Shown: positions 23,331 through 36,611 of the stretch, piece by piece
Position numbering within the stretch: the stretch's first letter is position 1
Layout of the letters: each line of letters begins with the position of its first letter
Assembly (NCBI GenBank): GCA_027559495.1
Contig: JAMXSV010000003.1
Location: forward strand, 2,976,001-3,040,000
DNA: 64,000 nt
Source: Aurifilum marmelostoma
Taxonomy: Eukaryota; Ascomycota; Sordariomycetes; Diaporthales; Cryphonectriaceae
Direction: 5' to 3'
Program-made: the position numbers and the translations under genes
The notes under the pieces: generated by a model
Told to the model about the DNA's origin: nothing
The model's database searches: none
What the model saw: only the letters and a program-made list of their open reading frames with translations

Positions 23331-25966
23331 GCGGTGTCTTTGTTTGTTGGCTGTCAAACAAAATCGATAACAACAAGCCTTGATCTTATAGTGGACATAG
23401 CAAATGACAAGCAGGCGACCATCCTTTTCATGTCTAGAGTCACGTTGAACTTCAAATGCCTGAGATGTGATAAAATTGGACTGCCACCCATTTCAAACAG
23501 TGTACCATCTAGTTGTCCTTGTTTTCCAGAGAGCAGTTCTTATGTGTTTGACTATACAGCACTGGCAATCTTCTCACAAGAGGTTATTGACTATCCCCCC
23601 CCCCCCCCCTTCTTCTTTACGTCCAGGATGTGAATCCCCTATGCTTGCTTTTCCTCGAAAAAGGAACAAGAAATGGGATCATAAGCGGGTTACACCTAGT
23701 CCAGAAAAGAAAGATGCAGAACCCAACACCACAAAGCTACAGGGCAAGTCATATGACTCAGCAAGACCACCAAAGGTCACCACACCTCATCTGTCCTCAA
23801 CTCTCACACAGCTCCAAACTTATCCACTGGAAAATCAACCAAGGAAATTTCTTTCCACACGCACTTGCCGGACCGTCAGCTTCGTATTCAACAGCACACC
23901 CACCACCAGCTACACAAGTGTAACCCCGGAAAGCAGTCTAGGACTAAGAAGAAGAGGATGAAAAGGTTGGAGGGGAAAAGAGAGAGGGGGGGGGGGAGGG
24001 GAAAGGGGCAAGATGGGCTCAAGAAAAAGAGTATACTCTTCAACCTATGTACCTAAGTATGCATGAGGGCTTTTTTCCAGCTGCCGAGAGGCGTCCCTGT
24101 CCCTATTGAAGGATTCCTGTGCATAGATTCACAAGGCAGGCAGCCGGTATCACAAGGCACAGGAGAGGAGAGGGAGAACAAAGAAGAAGAAGAAAAAGGG
24201 TCCCCTTGCATGGTGATGAGGGCAAGGTCGAGTGAGGAGGGACGTTTTGGTCTAGCCGCCTCGCCTGCAGGAATGCGATTGCTCTTGGGGGGGGGGGGTT
24301 TCTTCTTTTTCTTTTTATGATTTCATTTAGTACAAAAGAAAAAGGAGCAAGAGGTAATTAATTATCTTCGGACGTTTGTGTGTTACTGTACTTCCCGTGC
24401 CTGTGCACACCCTTCCATTTCTTGAGGAGAAAAAACATCAAAAATCAGGGAGCATTTTGGATTGCTGGTTTTTGCATGCCTTAGGGTTTGTGATTGTTCC
24501 ACAGCAGCACTTCGGCAAAGGCATGTGCTCTCTGATGTGGAAGTACTGCCAGGTTCTAAGGGAAGGCCTATAAGGACTACATGTGTATACTATGGAATAC
24601 TATTCTGCAGTGTGATGTCTCTTTCACAAGTCTTACATAATTGTTTGATTGGCCTTGAGTGGGTGGGTAGTGGCATTGCATGGTATTGGTTATCAGAAAC
24701 ATTACATGCAAGCCTGAGTATGAGGAATATTGAAATTAATATGAATTATATGGTCATGCTCCCTGTCAGACCCCCCTTCTACCTGATGCAGACTCACTTA
24801 GGTACAAATGTTTGAATATATGCAGGATGCCCTATACGCCTCATGTTATGTGACCCGATTAATAATGACCAAAGTACCTCACCTTGCCAGGCCCGGTAGA
24901 TGACAGATGGATGGAAGGTATTCCACGTTAAAAGAGACGTACAACAAAGTCCTGCTCTCCTTCTTCCTCAAGAAAAGACCCAGCTTTGTCATCTGGCTCC
25001 AGTTGACTTTCCCACCTCGGCTGCCCACCTCTGCTTCCGACACATCAGACGGTGAAATCCCATCATATCTGTCTCCTTGTTGTGTCTCGCGCCCCTGCAT
25101 TGCGGCGGCGGTAGAGACCCGGGCCGCTAGAACATTCTCTCGCCTGTCTTCCCTTCTCCATCTTTTCCCGAGCCCGAGATATCCGGCAGTTGGGCAGCCC
25201 GTTTCACAAGCACGGTGTGCGCCCGAGCAGGCAGTGGACATTTGTTCGCAGGCTTCCAAGAGGAAGATTCGGTGTTAGGCACCAGGCGAGGGCTAGGCCG
25301 GTCTTGTCCAGGACAAGGAAAAGAAGGAGAAAGGCGCCCGATCAGGGTTGAATTGTGGAGGGTGGTACAATGCCGCCAGGTCGAAACGCGCAAAGCCATG
25401 CCATAGCTCGCTCAGCTGCTCTGTTCCCCCGGGCAGCTGTTGTATGACCCCGACAATCACAGGTCCCCAAGTTTGCCCCCCCCCCCCCCCCTCGGCTCAT
25501 TATGCAGTCCTCCGTCTTGATCCAGGGCCCTCAGTTTCCCGGTTTGTGCACCAGATGGGAGACGAAGAGGGGAAAAGATAGGAAAGAAAGGAAAAAAAAA
25601 AAAAAGGGAGAGGATACATTATCTTGCGCTCATCAAGGTGGGTCGAGGGAGTTTAGACAGGAAGGGGAATCGCTCGCAAAGGTAGACGCCATGGAGGAAG
25701 GAGGGAAAGCGGCAGATTATCATTTGGCTCTGTGGTCGTACACGGTATGCCATTGCATCTCTGTGTATACATGTATATATAACTTTTTTTTTTGGTCATA
25801 GAAATAGTGAATTCGTCCACAGTAGCCGCGTGGTCATTAGAAAGAGAAAATGGCGGTAGTTGGAGAGATTGGGAGCAAGACGACGGGGTCTGTGCCGTGA
25901 TTCTGAGCTTGTATAGGGAATTGGTTAACGAGCACTTCTGATCAAGTGCTCTTTTCCGCCTCCTCA
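23331..25966. other. Intergenic between convergent GAD and Zn2Cys6 genes
   Basis: This is the shared 3' side of two converging genes. It holds about 14 C near 23597, purine-rich blocks at 23940-24020 and 24160-24200, G and C homopolymers near 24289 and 25478, and an A-run at 25590. It is moderately AT-rich at 24300-24850. No protein family is recognised. Confidence 0.5.
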
Positions 25967-28203
25967 TCAGATTATGTTCCGGATGCTGATCCGTTCTGAA
26001 CTATTCTTGACCACACTCGTCGGGCTGTTTCCAGTACTACTACTTCCACCCGTGTTGCCCGGCCTAGTAGCAGTGGGCACAGGTGGTGGTGGCGGCAGAT
26101 GTTGGCTACTCAGACCGGACTCCATCTTCACCATGGATGGAGGTGGTAGTGATGAGTTGGACAGCGGCGGCGGCGGCGGCGGAGCATGGCCCCAAGACCC
26201 AGCACTCGTAGGAGCAGTCGGCGTTGTTGAGCCAGACGCCAGGCCGCGGACCAGACTGTCCACCTGCTCCCAGCCACCCCAGTCGCGGCTCTCCTCCTCC
26301 GTCAGCCCTGTCTGCGCCTCTACGCTGAACAGCGTCCCGGCCCTGGGACCCGAGGCAGGACTGTTGCTGGTGCTGTTGTTGGACGGCCGTAGCTGAATTG
26401 GAGCAGACGTCTGCGCGGCCTGCGCCTCGTGCTCGCCGCCCACCCAGATCCAGCCTGTCTCCGTGGCTGCCTGCAGGTCGGCGCTGACATAGACCAGGAG
26501 TTCCTCGTCACGGAGCAGGGCGTCCTGCAGTGGATTTGAGCGGCCCAGCATGGAGTTCGCAGGAGGGCCAGGGGCTTGAGCAAAGTAGGAGCTGTACTCT
26601 GCCTTCTTGCCAGCCAGGACTGTGGCGAAGAATGACAGGAATCGTCCACACGACACGGTGACATCTCGCCTGGGCCCTATGGCAGCGAGAGCGCGCACGC
26701 ATACGACCGCTGCGTCGTGATGGCCGACCAGAAGGAGGAAGAGCGCAGACCGGAACACGTGGCTGGCAAGCAGGGCCGTCGCGCCGTCTGGAAGCTGTGG
26801 CGTGGTGCGCGCCAGCAGGGAGGCGGTCTCGAGCGCGGTGTGCGTGCACTGCTCGATGGCGGCCATGCGCACGTCGGGTGGACAGCTCGGTGCAAGGTTG
26901 TGCCTGTGCAGGAGCATGCGCACGTTGAGGAGATAGACCAGAGGGTTGAGCAGGTGGGGGCTCAGTGCGACCTGGGAGGCCGGGTCACAGGCCGGGGGGA
27001 ATGTCCGCAGGCACGAGGCGAAGTGCTGGTCAAAGGTCGACAGGCGGGTTGTGGCAATCAGCGGAGAGGTGAGGGCTTTCCCGAGGGCGCCGTACGACCG
27101 CACGACATTGATGAGTGCCAGGAGCGAGTTCGTGAGCGGCTCTGCACCTGGAGGCACGTTCATGCCGCCCTCGTGGATGTAAGCATCGTCCACGCCCGCA
27201 GGGAGCGCGACGTCGCAGTCTGTGTCGTCAATCAGCATGGGCCGCCCGACTTCCACGGCCAAAGTGCGGTCCAGGACGTAGATTGTCCACCAGGTCCTCC
27301 GCCTCATCTCGCCCTCGATGATGGGCCAGGGCCCGGACTCTGAGTATAGCCCTATGTCTTGGGCAACGCGCACAGCATTGCCCAGGCAGTTCCACGCCGC
27401 AGATTTGAGGTTCATCTCGTTCAGGACCATCGATTGGAGCAGAGGTGTCCGTGCATCGTCGAGCACAAAATTGTTGTTCCAGGGGTCGACCACCGCCCGC
27501 GACATCTCGAGGAGCTCTGCTGCGCGATAAGACCGCTCAGCTGGTGCATCTGGCGTGAACAGGCTGCCCAGCGCCAGCACGGCGAAGAAGGTCGACATGA
27601 AGGACAGCGGCACGTTTGGTAGATTGCCGGGCCTGTACATCTCCTCGATGCCCTGCTCAAATGTCCTCCAGTGCAGTATCGGGAACATGCTGTGCGTAGA
27701 GGCAAAGTACGAGTCAATGAGCCGCTTTGTTGTCTGTATTGGGGGCAGGTCGGGCCTGTGAACGTCAAACAGCGAGGACATGACAGGCTGTCGATATGGT
27801 GCTGGCGGCTTCCACGCTCCTTTTGAGAATCCCAACAGGTTCGAGCGCGCCCTGGGCAGGTCATGGGTCGGTGCTGGACGTTGTTTTCTCTTTGGCTCCG
27901 CTCCCACCGTGGGAAGCTGGAGGGGGAGCTGCTCCATACCGTCGACGTCCTCCGCCGAACCGTCCTTCTCCGAGATGAGGCGCCTGAGGGTGCTGTTCTC
28001 TCTCCTGATGCGCTCATTCTGCTTCTCGAGGTCCTGCACCTGCTTGATGGAGGACATGCGGCGGTTCGTCTCCTTGGTGAACTGGCACTTGACGTTGCGG
28101 CTGGAGCACTCGGAGCAGCTCATCGTCTCTGTTGCGTCGCACTTGACCTTGCGCTCGCGGCAGGCGTCGCAGCTCGGATCCTTTCTCCTCTGACGATAGG
28201 CTC

Positions 28204-28238
<35 letters not shown>

Positions 28239-28594
28239 ACATTGTTGGTGCTGGAGCCGCCGGCGGACCCGGGTGGTGGGAGCTGGGCATTTGCGGTCCC
28301 TGGCGTGCTGGCCACCGAGTCGTTGGATGGCAGCGACTCCCGTCCCATGATAGTACTGGCGGTGACTGGTGTGTACGGCTGAAAGGCCGTGGACTGGTGG
28401 AGTGAGGAGAGCGGAGGGATACCAATGGGATGTGGTGCGGGCGGCGGGTTTGACCTCGCACTTGTGCTCATCAGCCCTCCCAGGTACTGCGGCGGTGGTG
28501 CTGGGGAGGTGGCGGACGAGACAGACGAGGAGTCGTATGACCTTGTGGAAGGGTTGGGGGATCGAGGATAGGGATTGTGTGACGCAGTAGCCAT
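25967..28594 (-). CDS. Zn(II)2Cys6 fungal transcription factor with middle homology region
   Basis: A single open exon encodes 875 aa from ATG 28594 (good context, ACAACATGGC). The open frame reaches 28726 only through a TTG. The Ser/Pro-rich N-terminus leads to a 10-Gln run (~120-129) and a basic KRAYRQRRKD. The binuclear zinc cluster is CDACRERKVKC ... CSECSSRNVKC (Cys ~142, 145, 152, 160, 163, 170; C-x2-C-x6-C-x7-C-x2-C-x6-C). A Leu/Glu/Arg heptad segment follows (SSIKQVQDLEKQNERIRREN). Residues ~280-620 form the fungal-specific regulatory domain (RLIDSYFASTHSMFPILHW, AVRVAQDIGLY, RRRTWWTIYVLDR, EVGRPMLIDD). The C-terminus is Pro/Ser-rich and may be an activation region. It should bind CGG-containing sites in the nucleus. 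Its regulon cannot be read from context, because its neighbours are unrelated housekeeping genes. Confidence 0.93.
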
Positions 28595-31410
28595 GTTGTG
28601 GGCGTTTGTTGGCCGGAAAGCTCTGCTGGTGGTACTTTTCCTCTTCTTCTTGTTCTTCTCGGGGATAATTCCACGGTCTCGTTCCCAGGCAGACGAGGAT
28701 CCGCAGGTAAGGTTGTCTTCTACCAAGGGAACATGCAGCTTAGGTCCTTCTCGTGGATTCCCCTTTCGCCAGGTTCACCCCCCTGGCTTCCAGCTAGCTG
28801 ATCGGTGGGTAAACTCGCGGACTATGAGGAGGAACAGCAGCAGGAGGAGGATCAGGGCTGCAAGGACTCCGACGTGTGGCCGCAGTACCCTTTTGCCTCC
28901 CCCCTTTAAGGCTCCCTCAACCCAGACCGAGCTCTCGTTCTGTCCGGCTCGTGATCCCCAAGCTCAAGATGGATTGTGATCTGTCTGTCGATTAGAGCTG
29001 GCAACGCAAAGATGTCTCAACTCTTCCTGGCTCCCCCCTAGATTTTGCCCGGGAGTTTCAATCGATGTCTTCCTCGCCACGAGACCAGGCAGTAGCTTTG
29101 CAGCTCTTGTGTAACCGCGGTACTTTTTTCCCTGGCCCACAATCCGTTTGCTTGATCTGCCTTTTTGGCTCGTACAATCCTGCTAGAGACGTTCGAGACC
29201 ACGCCCAATGAGAGAGAATCCTAGTATTACGTCGTGAGGCTCGTGGAGGGACGTGCTGCTGCAGTGGCTGCTCGTGCGCAGGTTTATGCAATGGGGCAAA
29301 GACCTTGCAAAGTAAAGATGAAAAAAAAAAAAAAAAAAGATCCCTGACCAACGGATTGCTGGCCACCGGTTCCTCCTCCCCAAAAAAAGAGTAAAATTCA
29401 AGTAAGAGGGAGAAGGACAGCCGCACAGGAGGCCTGCAGCACACGAGAACGAGAAGAACAAATGCCACAACCAGAACCTTCCGCACGAAAGATACAGAAC
29501 AGTTGCACAAACGGACGGGTCGAGAGACGGGAACTGTTTGAAGGCTAGAGACAGGACTGGACGGACGGTGGTGGCCCGGGAAGGAAGAGGAGCCTTGCCT
29601 GCCTGCTGGTGGCCGAGAGGCGCATGCAAGAAAGAGGAATTGAGGCTTGTGCAGGTGGCCGGAAGGGGGGGGGGGAGGAAATAAAGGATCTAGTCCTGAG
29701 AAATCGAGGGGTGGGAAAGATGGGTGACTACTGCAGTATAATAAAGGGCCATTCCAGGCCAGCCCACACCCCCCCCCCTCCTCAAATCAGGCTAAGGTCC
29801 AGAGAGACAGAGCTCTCAGGAGGAGTCGACGGATCTTTCCACGAGCCCAAAGAGGCTCATCTTGCCCTGAGGAGCCTAGGCAGTGCAAAAGACGGGGTGG
29901 AGAGCGGTTGAGGAGGGTAGAGATTCTCAGGTACGTACAGGTACATCCTTTTACCTAGCCTCAGAACCCACTTGCATGCCATCAGGGGTTTCCATCTGCT
30001 GGGTCAGGATCTTGTGGGCCGACCGGGGCTCTCCGCGTGTCCACGATGGATCGGAACAATTATCTGAAGAGAGGAGTCTTAACAGGCCTGGATGGACCTC
30101 CCTGGCACGGTGGGACAGGGGGGTGGGAAGGGAATCGAGTCGGCACTGGCACACTTCGCCTAGGACTGACTGATATTCGTCGATAGGCACCACTAACGTG
30201 TTTCGAGGTTCGGTAGGGGGAGGAGGAGGGGGGAGGGGCATTGTGGGCGGGCGCCTTTTCCTCCTGCATGGCGAACCGCTAGTCATGGAAACCCTAAGCC
30301 GAACCACTCTCGAAAACCGGGGGCTAGCGGCGTGCCTTTGTGTGTAGGCGAGTTGGCATGAGGAATGAGAGAGAAGAGGTCAGCCTTCCCTTGTAGGACC
30401 TTGCCCTTGTAGCCGGCTGTGCGTCGAAGAGCCGGTCTAGTCTCCGGATCTTAGTACGGAGTCTGGATTAGTGAGTACCACAGAACATTATCAGGGGGTG
30501 GGAGGGCGAGATCCCCTACAAAAAGCTCTGGATGTGCCCCGGATCTAGGCCAGAAATGCACCCGGCGGCCCGACTGTGAGTCGTGTCAAACGGCCAGACC
30601 CGTCGTGACGAAGCTCGAGAGGTCGCAGAGGCTACATAATCTTGTAGCAGCAATTTGTTGACGTGGTCTGAGGTGTGTGGTTTATGGCTAGACCAGCAGA
30701 TGCTGCTGGGTCAAAGTCGGTCAGATGAAGATGTACCGTGGTGTAGCAGTAGGTTCTGAAGGCTCGCTTCGCCCCAGCGTACTGGGGAGACACGCAGTGG
30801 ATCATCAAGGTTGACCAGTCGGATGTTGCTAGGGCTGTACCAAGGACCACCAGACTATGGTAGATCAGCCAGTCTTTGGACCGAAAATTCAGACACACAC
30901 ACACATACACACACTCTTTCGTCCCTCCTCTGGTGCGCCGCGGTTCCGTCCTTCCTCCACTGTTCCCCCCTCTCCTTTTTTTTTCTTCTCTTTTTTCGTT
31001 CCTCTCAGGCGCGTGGTGTCATGCTTCTAAAAATGTCAAGGTTCCGACCAATGGTGAGGGGTACCGAGATCATGTTCATGCAGCCGTGACCATCCTTTCT
31101 TGACAGCGTATTGGCCATGATTCCTCATTTTGTCTGGGGGGTGAGGACGTACCTGATTGTCCATAAATGCTCCATGCCATCTTGCCCACACTTGTCCAGA
31201 TCTGGTCGAACCTTGGACTTCAGCAATTTATTCCCACTGCACGCGGAAAAACGGACTGACCTTCTACTTCTTTTTTCTTCTTCTGCCTCTCCACCACGTC
31301 CTCCTCTTTCTGCTTATGCTTATGATAGGGACGACTGGACCCTGTACGCTGGACAGTGAAGGATGAGCCTGACTGCATGATGAACGTTGCTGCAGCTCTG
31401 GAGCCAGTGT

Positions 31411-31433
31411 AGTCGGTGTGACCCACACCGACT
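31411..31433. repeat. Perfect inverted repeat, 10-bp arms, 3-nt loop
   Basis: AGTCGGTGTG, then ACC, then CACACCGACT. The arms are exact reverse complements. It has no poly-T after it that would suggest a terminator. It could be a dimeric protein-binding site or a hairpin in a transcript. Confidence 0.75.
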
Positions 31434-34400
31434 GAAATCATGTGCCGTGTGTAACTTGCGAACCCAGCCGTCTGGGGCGGCATGTCTCCGTCCTGTCTTA
31501 GGGGCCTGCCACAGCTGGTGGACTGGGCCTTAGTACATACCCGCGGGAGGAGGATTTGGTGCCCACCAACCACTACTCCTCCCATGCATCCGTCTCTAAT
31601 CTCTGCTGTGTGTGGTGCCCTTGTCGCGGTTGTCTTGGGTCGGAGACGAGCCTGACTGCAACGTGATCTATCTCATACAGCCCAGAGGGCTTGAAGCCAG
31701 TAAGCTTGTTGTGTAGCTGCCGCACCATGGTCGGGTTGCTAGCGATTGGCGGACCCGAGGTTCGGGAGATTTGCTGATTGGAGTGTGCTGCCGCGCCGGG
31801 GAATATATCTCACTCCTGGTCTGGACAGGCATGTCTTTGGCCATGTGGACTGTGGAATCGGTCCGGATCGCCCTTCGCTTCGCATGAAACGGACTGACTG
31901 CCCGGCTCGACGGGAAGAAAAACGTGCACAAGCCGCGGTGGACCAGCGCCAGCCGTTCTTTGTGTCAGACTTGGCAGTGATAGACACGCGAGCCCCCCGA
32001 ACGGAGTCCGTCTTTCATGTGCTATGTATTAGCTCATGCAACGTTAGTTTGAGCAAGACTGATTGACTGGCTCTCGCCTTCATTTCCCCTATCTCTCTTA
32101 CCCGCTCTCTCTTTCTCTCTCTGTATGTGTGTCCGAGTCCATCTTGAGGGATGCCCGGATCTTATGAGATCTGTCCTAATATTACGGCATTTTCTAGTCT
32201 CACCTTTCTGACTCGCAAGCAATCGTATCGGCCTGAGAAGCCCTGCTGGCGCTCCTTCAGGACGCTCACAAGTAGTCACCGTGCGGCTGTTTTTTTCTTT
32301 TTCTTTTTCTTTGCTCGCGATGTGAGGCGTGATGCCTAGTCAGCTTTATATCCATCATACAGACCGTGCTCCAATCGTAGTACGCCTGCCCTGCCATCAG
32401 AGACGTGCCACTATCGTTAGCTTCGTCCAGGGGGGTCCACAGGCCGCGCAGCCGGTCCGGGGCCAACTAACTGGTCGTGGCGCGCCGAAGGAGAGAGAGA
32501 CTGGGGGGGGGGGGGGGGTGGAGGGTGAAAGTGAAGCTAGGTATTGTAAATTTGTACACGGCACACAGAGCGGGTTGCGGCACATCCCCCTTTTCTGCTT
32601 CTTTGTCTCCTTCTTGTACTTTACTTCTGCCCCATCCTGTGCTTCTGGTCATAGCAGGTTCCTTGTTAGGTTAGGCCGGACGGCAACCCAAGAACCTGGA
32701 GCGAAGCAGGGGCGGCAGGTTGCTAGAAGGCGCCGTAACAGAACATGCTCTGACGGTAGGTGAATACGACAAGAGATGTCATGTTCCATTCTCAGCATGC
32801 TCCGCTCTGTATGCTGCAGGGTGGAGCCGACGTGCATGTCTGCTTGCAGGGGAAGAAAAACCGTCGCGATCTCGTCTGTTGTATCACTTCTCACACGGAC
32901 AGGAGCCCCCTCCTCGGAACCGTTTTTGCTGTGGCCCTGCTGTGGCTTGACCTGGTGGAGTGGGTCCAAGCCAGCAGCGGTCTGATGATGATGAAGACCC
33001 GACTGACCCCTTCTCGTGATACCTGAAGCTGATTCTCTCAAGTATTGTCAACCAATCCACATCTTGACACCACGGTTTGGGCAGCCTGAGAGCTCTGGTC
33101 ATGTTGATCATTGGGGTGGGGGTGTTGTCCATGTGGCAAACCTGTGATAGAGCTCACCCTAGCGGATGCTCTCGTTCCTCGAAGATGGCTGAATATCAGG
33201 ACCCGTGTGTGCGACGCGGCTGGAGGACGGAAAGTGATCCTCCTGTTGTATCCAACTAGGGCCATGTTTCATCAGCCATGGCAGTGCGACAGGTCGATCA
33301 CCGGAGACATTGCAATCCTTGGGTACCCCTGGTGGCCACGTTCTGGAAGCTCTGGAAGCTGACCTGCATGCGGAACCAGACCATGCCGGCTTGCTTATGT
33401 TGAAGGTATGTATCTTCTGTGTATATATCTCTGGATATTGTACAGATGTTGGGGGTGGGATAGTCTTTTGGTAGTGGGTGTCTGACCCCGCAGATTGTCG
33501 AGATCAACCATAAGCCGCATAGTACAAGGTGGGTGTGTTTGCCTGCGTCTCTCTGGATGGTGTCAAGACCAGCGAAGAGGGAGTCTGTCTTCCCTGCATG
33601 ACAGTAGGATGTGAGGCAGCTCCGGGGCAGCAATTGTGTACATGGTGAACAATAAACGGTAGATTGTGACAAAAGAGGCTAGAGTGGTCCGTGGAAACTT
33701 GAGTCTCAACTCGTGATCGTGGTTGGTGGTGGTGATGGGGAGGTGGCGTCGTTGTGGTTTACCAAGTAAACGTTGAGGTTTGAGGTAGATCGCGGGTCAG
33801 CAGGAACCCCACACGGGAGCCTAGCCTGCCCAGTTCTTGCCAGTCTTGTGTATATTGATTTCTCAGGGTGCATGCATGCACGGCCTGCGCTGTTGTATCG
33901 CACCTGCTGTTTTGTGTGTGTGAGTGTGTGTATGTGTGTGTGTGTGAGTGTCTCGCAGTACAGTCCGGAGGTACAGGGCAGGGCCCGCCCACCCAACAGG
34001 GCAAGACAGGGCTAATAGTGCTAACCGCTAAGCCTATCTCTCTCCACTAAACCCAGGCCACCACCCCCTCCACCATCACTCTTTCCCCTTCTTCCCACCT
34101 CCGCATCCCACATCCACACCTTCTCCTCCTCCTCCTCCTTCTTGGCAGCAGGAAAGGGATTGTTTCGGGACGCCGCTCCCTTGCCTCGATTGGCGCCCCG
34201 TGGTGGGCTCTGACTTATCTCTCTCCGCCGTGGCACGGCATCTCTAGGCACTGACAAGCCTGAAGCCAAGTTCAGCCATCCGCCTCCTGCCCACACCCGA
34301 CACAAGGCCCGACACGAGGAATAGGACAAGACATGGGAAGACAAGACGCAGACAGTTGGCGGCTGCTGTACTGGGATGTATCCCATGGCACCTCGACACC

Positions 34401-34775
34401 AACAAGAGGGGAGGTCCTCGAGCCATCGTTCATCTCATTTTGGACCGTGGACCCTCCGCACACAACAGAAGGGCTGGCTTACTGGCATATCAGCATCAGC
34501 AAGCTCGTCGCCAGACTGGAAGGCCCCCCCTTGCTGTGATCCACACCGTCCGTCGACCTCCTGTACCGGGCCTGATGATCAGTAGTGCCCTGCAGAGACA
34601 AGGGGGCCAGGCTTACTGTCCAGAGCTTCGGGAGTTCGGATGCGCCCCCCTCCCAGAGGTGGCCTGCCTGCATATGCCAATGGGCCGCAGATGTTGCATC
34701 TCTTGTGGTCTCAACAGAACGTGCTTCAACGACATCTACTGCTGCACATGACGAGAATGTAACAACGTGGCCATG

Positions 34776-34800
34776 CCCTGCCCTGCCCTGCCCTGCCCTG
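34776..34800 (+). repeat. (CCCTG)5 pentanucleotide array
   Basis: Five exact CCCTG units lie in the gene-poor region, followed by TTCTGCTGCC. Confidence 0.9.
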
Positions 34801-36221
34801 TTCTGCTGCCCGGCCGTGGCTGATGTAAGGTGAAAGAGCCTGTACATACACCGTATCAATGAATGCTAATTTCAGTACCGATATTTTCCACAGTGTCAGA
34901 TACCTCCGTGGCCTGCACTGCACCGCAGTTCGAGCCCGTCACCATGACGTTGTTGGGGCGTTGGTTTGGACCATGATACCCCGTGAGGGCGACATCTCGC
35001 GCTTCACCCGGAAGGGAAGTCGATCGCGCGCAGGATTTACTCTTGTTCTGTTCCACATTTACAAAAAGACCAAGGTCCAGAACTGTCGTTGGGTCCGTCT
35101 ACAGGACCGGATAACCCAGTAAACCTAGGAGGGGGGCCCATTTTTCCAGTGCCCTGCTGCTATCTGGAGCCGGCTCTTGGTCCCGCGCCATTTCTGCTGC
35201 CCTTCAGCAACAGCTGATGGGCTGAGCGAGACAGCACAACGACCCAATCCGACAATCTGCGGGCTTCACTGGCTGGCTACTGTACACACCTTGGCCAGAT
35301 ACAGAAAGCAGCTCGTCTGGATCATACCGCTTTGTCTCTTACACGCCCCCACTCCAAATGAGGAGGGCTCAATGCGGTCAAGATCACCAGAGACCTCATT
35401 ATTCCTAGTACGACTCTGGAGAGGAGGGAGATTGGCATCGACAAGATACGATTCATCTCGGCTTGCTCCGACGGATGCTGTGCGCCGAGCATTATCCCGC
35501 ATATAGGTGTGTGTATGCGCGCGCGCGTGTGTATGCGTGGTGTGTGTGTATGCTGGCGGAGTCCGAGGCCGGTTCGACGGCGTTTGTTGCTGCCCATTGA
35601 GATAGTACAGTACGTACTCCGTACTAAGCTTACTACCCCGGCATCATCGTACTGACTATGATGACCAGTGTGGTGTACAGACGTACACATGGCTAGTCAG
35701 CTACCTGTAGCCATGTACCCATCCCTTGTTTTTTTTTTTTTTTTTTTCTTTTTAAACACACCAGACAAGGTTGCCCAGTGTCCCATGTGGCTGGATCCCG
35801 GGCAGGAGGTCAAAGCCAGTTGGCCGGATGCCGAACGTCAACGTCAAACTGCCACAGCCTTGCAAGTGCCCCGGACCCTATTATGGGTGGTTCCGCCGGA
35901 GCGCTGTGTTTTGCGCCATGGCTAGCCTGGCTTGGCCTGGTCTGCTAGGAAGAACCCCCCCCCCCCTTTCCCTCCCCCCTTCAGACGGCTCGGTGGCTTG
36001 TCTCTGACAGCATCGCCGACCTTTTTCTCTTGATCAAATGACAGCGGGATCCGAATGCGATTGTTGGTGCCATACGCTTGTGAGAGACCCTCTTCTCGGA
36101 ACGGAAACGGGAAAGCAGCTCGCCCTAGGCCAGGCCGATGGGCTGGGCTGGCTATAGTCTCAAATGGCGCAGTTGAGAAACTTCATTTGGATTCGCACCC
36201 CTCTTTCGAGGCCATTGCTAT

Positions 36222-36306
36222 ACACACACACACACACACCTCTACACATACACACCTCTACACATACACACCTCTACACACACACGCCTTTACACACACG
36301 CACACA
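36222..36306 (+). repeat. CA-rich minisatellite with a 16-bp period
   Basis: A (CA)n start passes into copies of ACACACCTCTACACAT-like units, then degenerates to CACGCCTTTACACACACG. It is non-coding. Confidence 0.8.
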
Positions 36307-36581
36307 GACAACGATCATCTCGAAAAGGTACCGAAATGGGACCATTTTCGGTGCACGACAGACGTGCAGATCACATTGTCAAGGAGGCAAGCGTGCATTG
36401 CACAATCATGCTACATTGGCGATAACTCTACTGTGTGCATTGACTAGTGGAGGAGGTAATCTTTGACAGGATGTGCCCCCCTCCCCTTCTTTTCCCCCAC
36501 CCCCTAGTGGACGCCAAAGCGTGTGTGTGTGTGAAGCGTGTATGTTTGTGGTTGGGCGCTGATACTCGGAAAAAGGCCATG

Positions 36582-36611
36582 GGTGGTGGTGGTGGTGGTG
36601 GTGGTGGTGGT
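36582..36611 (+). repeat. (GGT)n microsatellite
   Basis: About ten GGT units lie in the gene-poor region. Confidence 0.9.

Noticed and set aside
28208..28237. (CTG)10 array as a non-coding repeat
   Set aside because: It is within the Zn2Cys6 coding frame and encodes a 10-Gln run, so it is covered by that gene.
28595..28726. 44-residue upstream extension of the Zn2Cys6 protein
   Set aside because: It opens with TTG, not ATG; ATG 28594 has a good context and a typical N-terminus.
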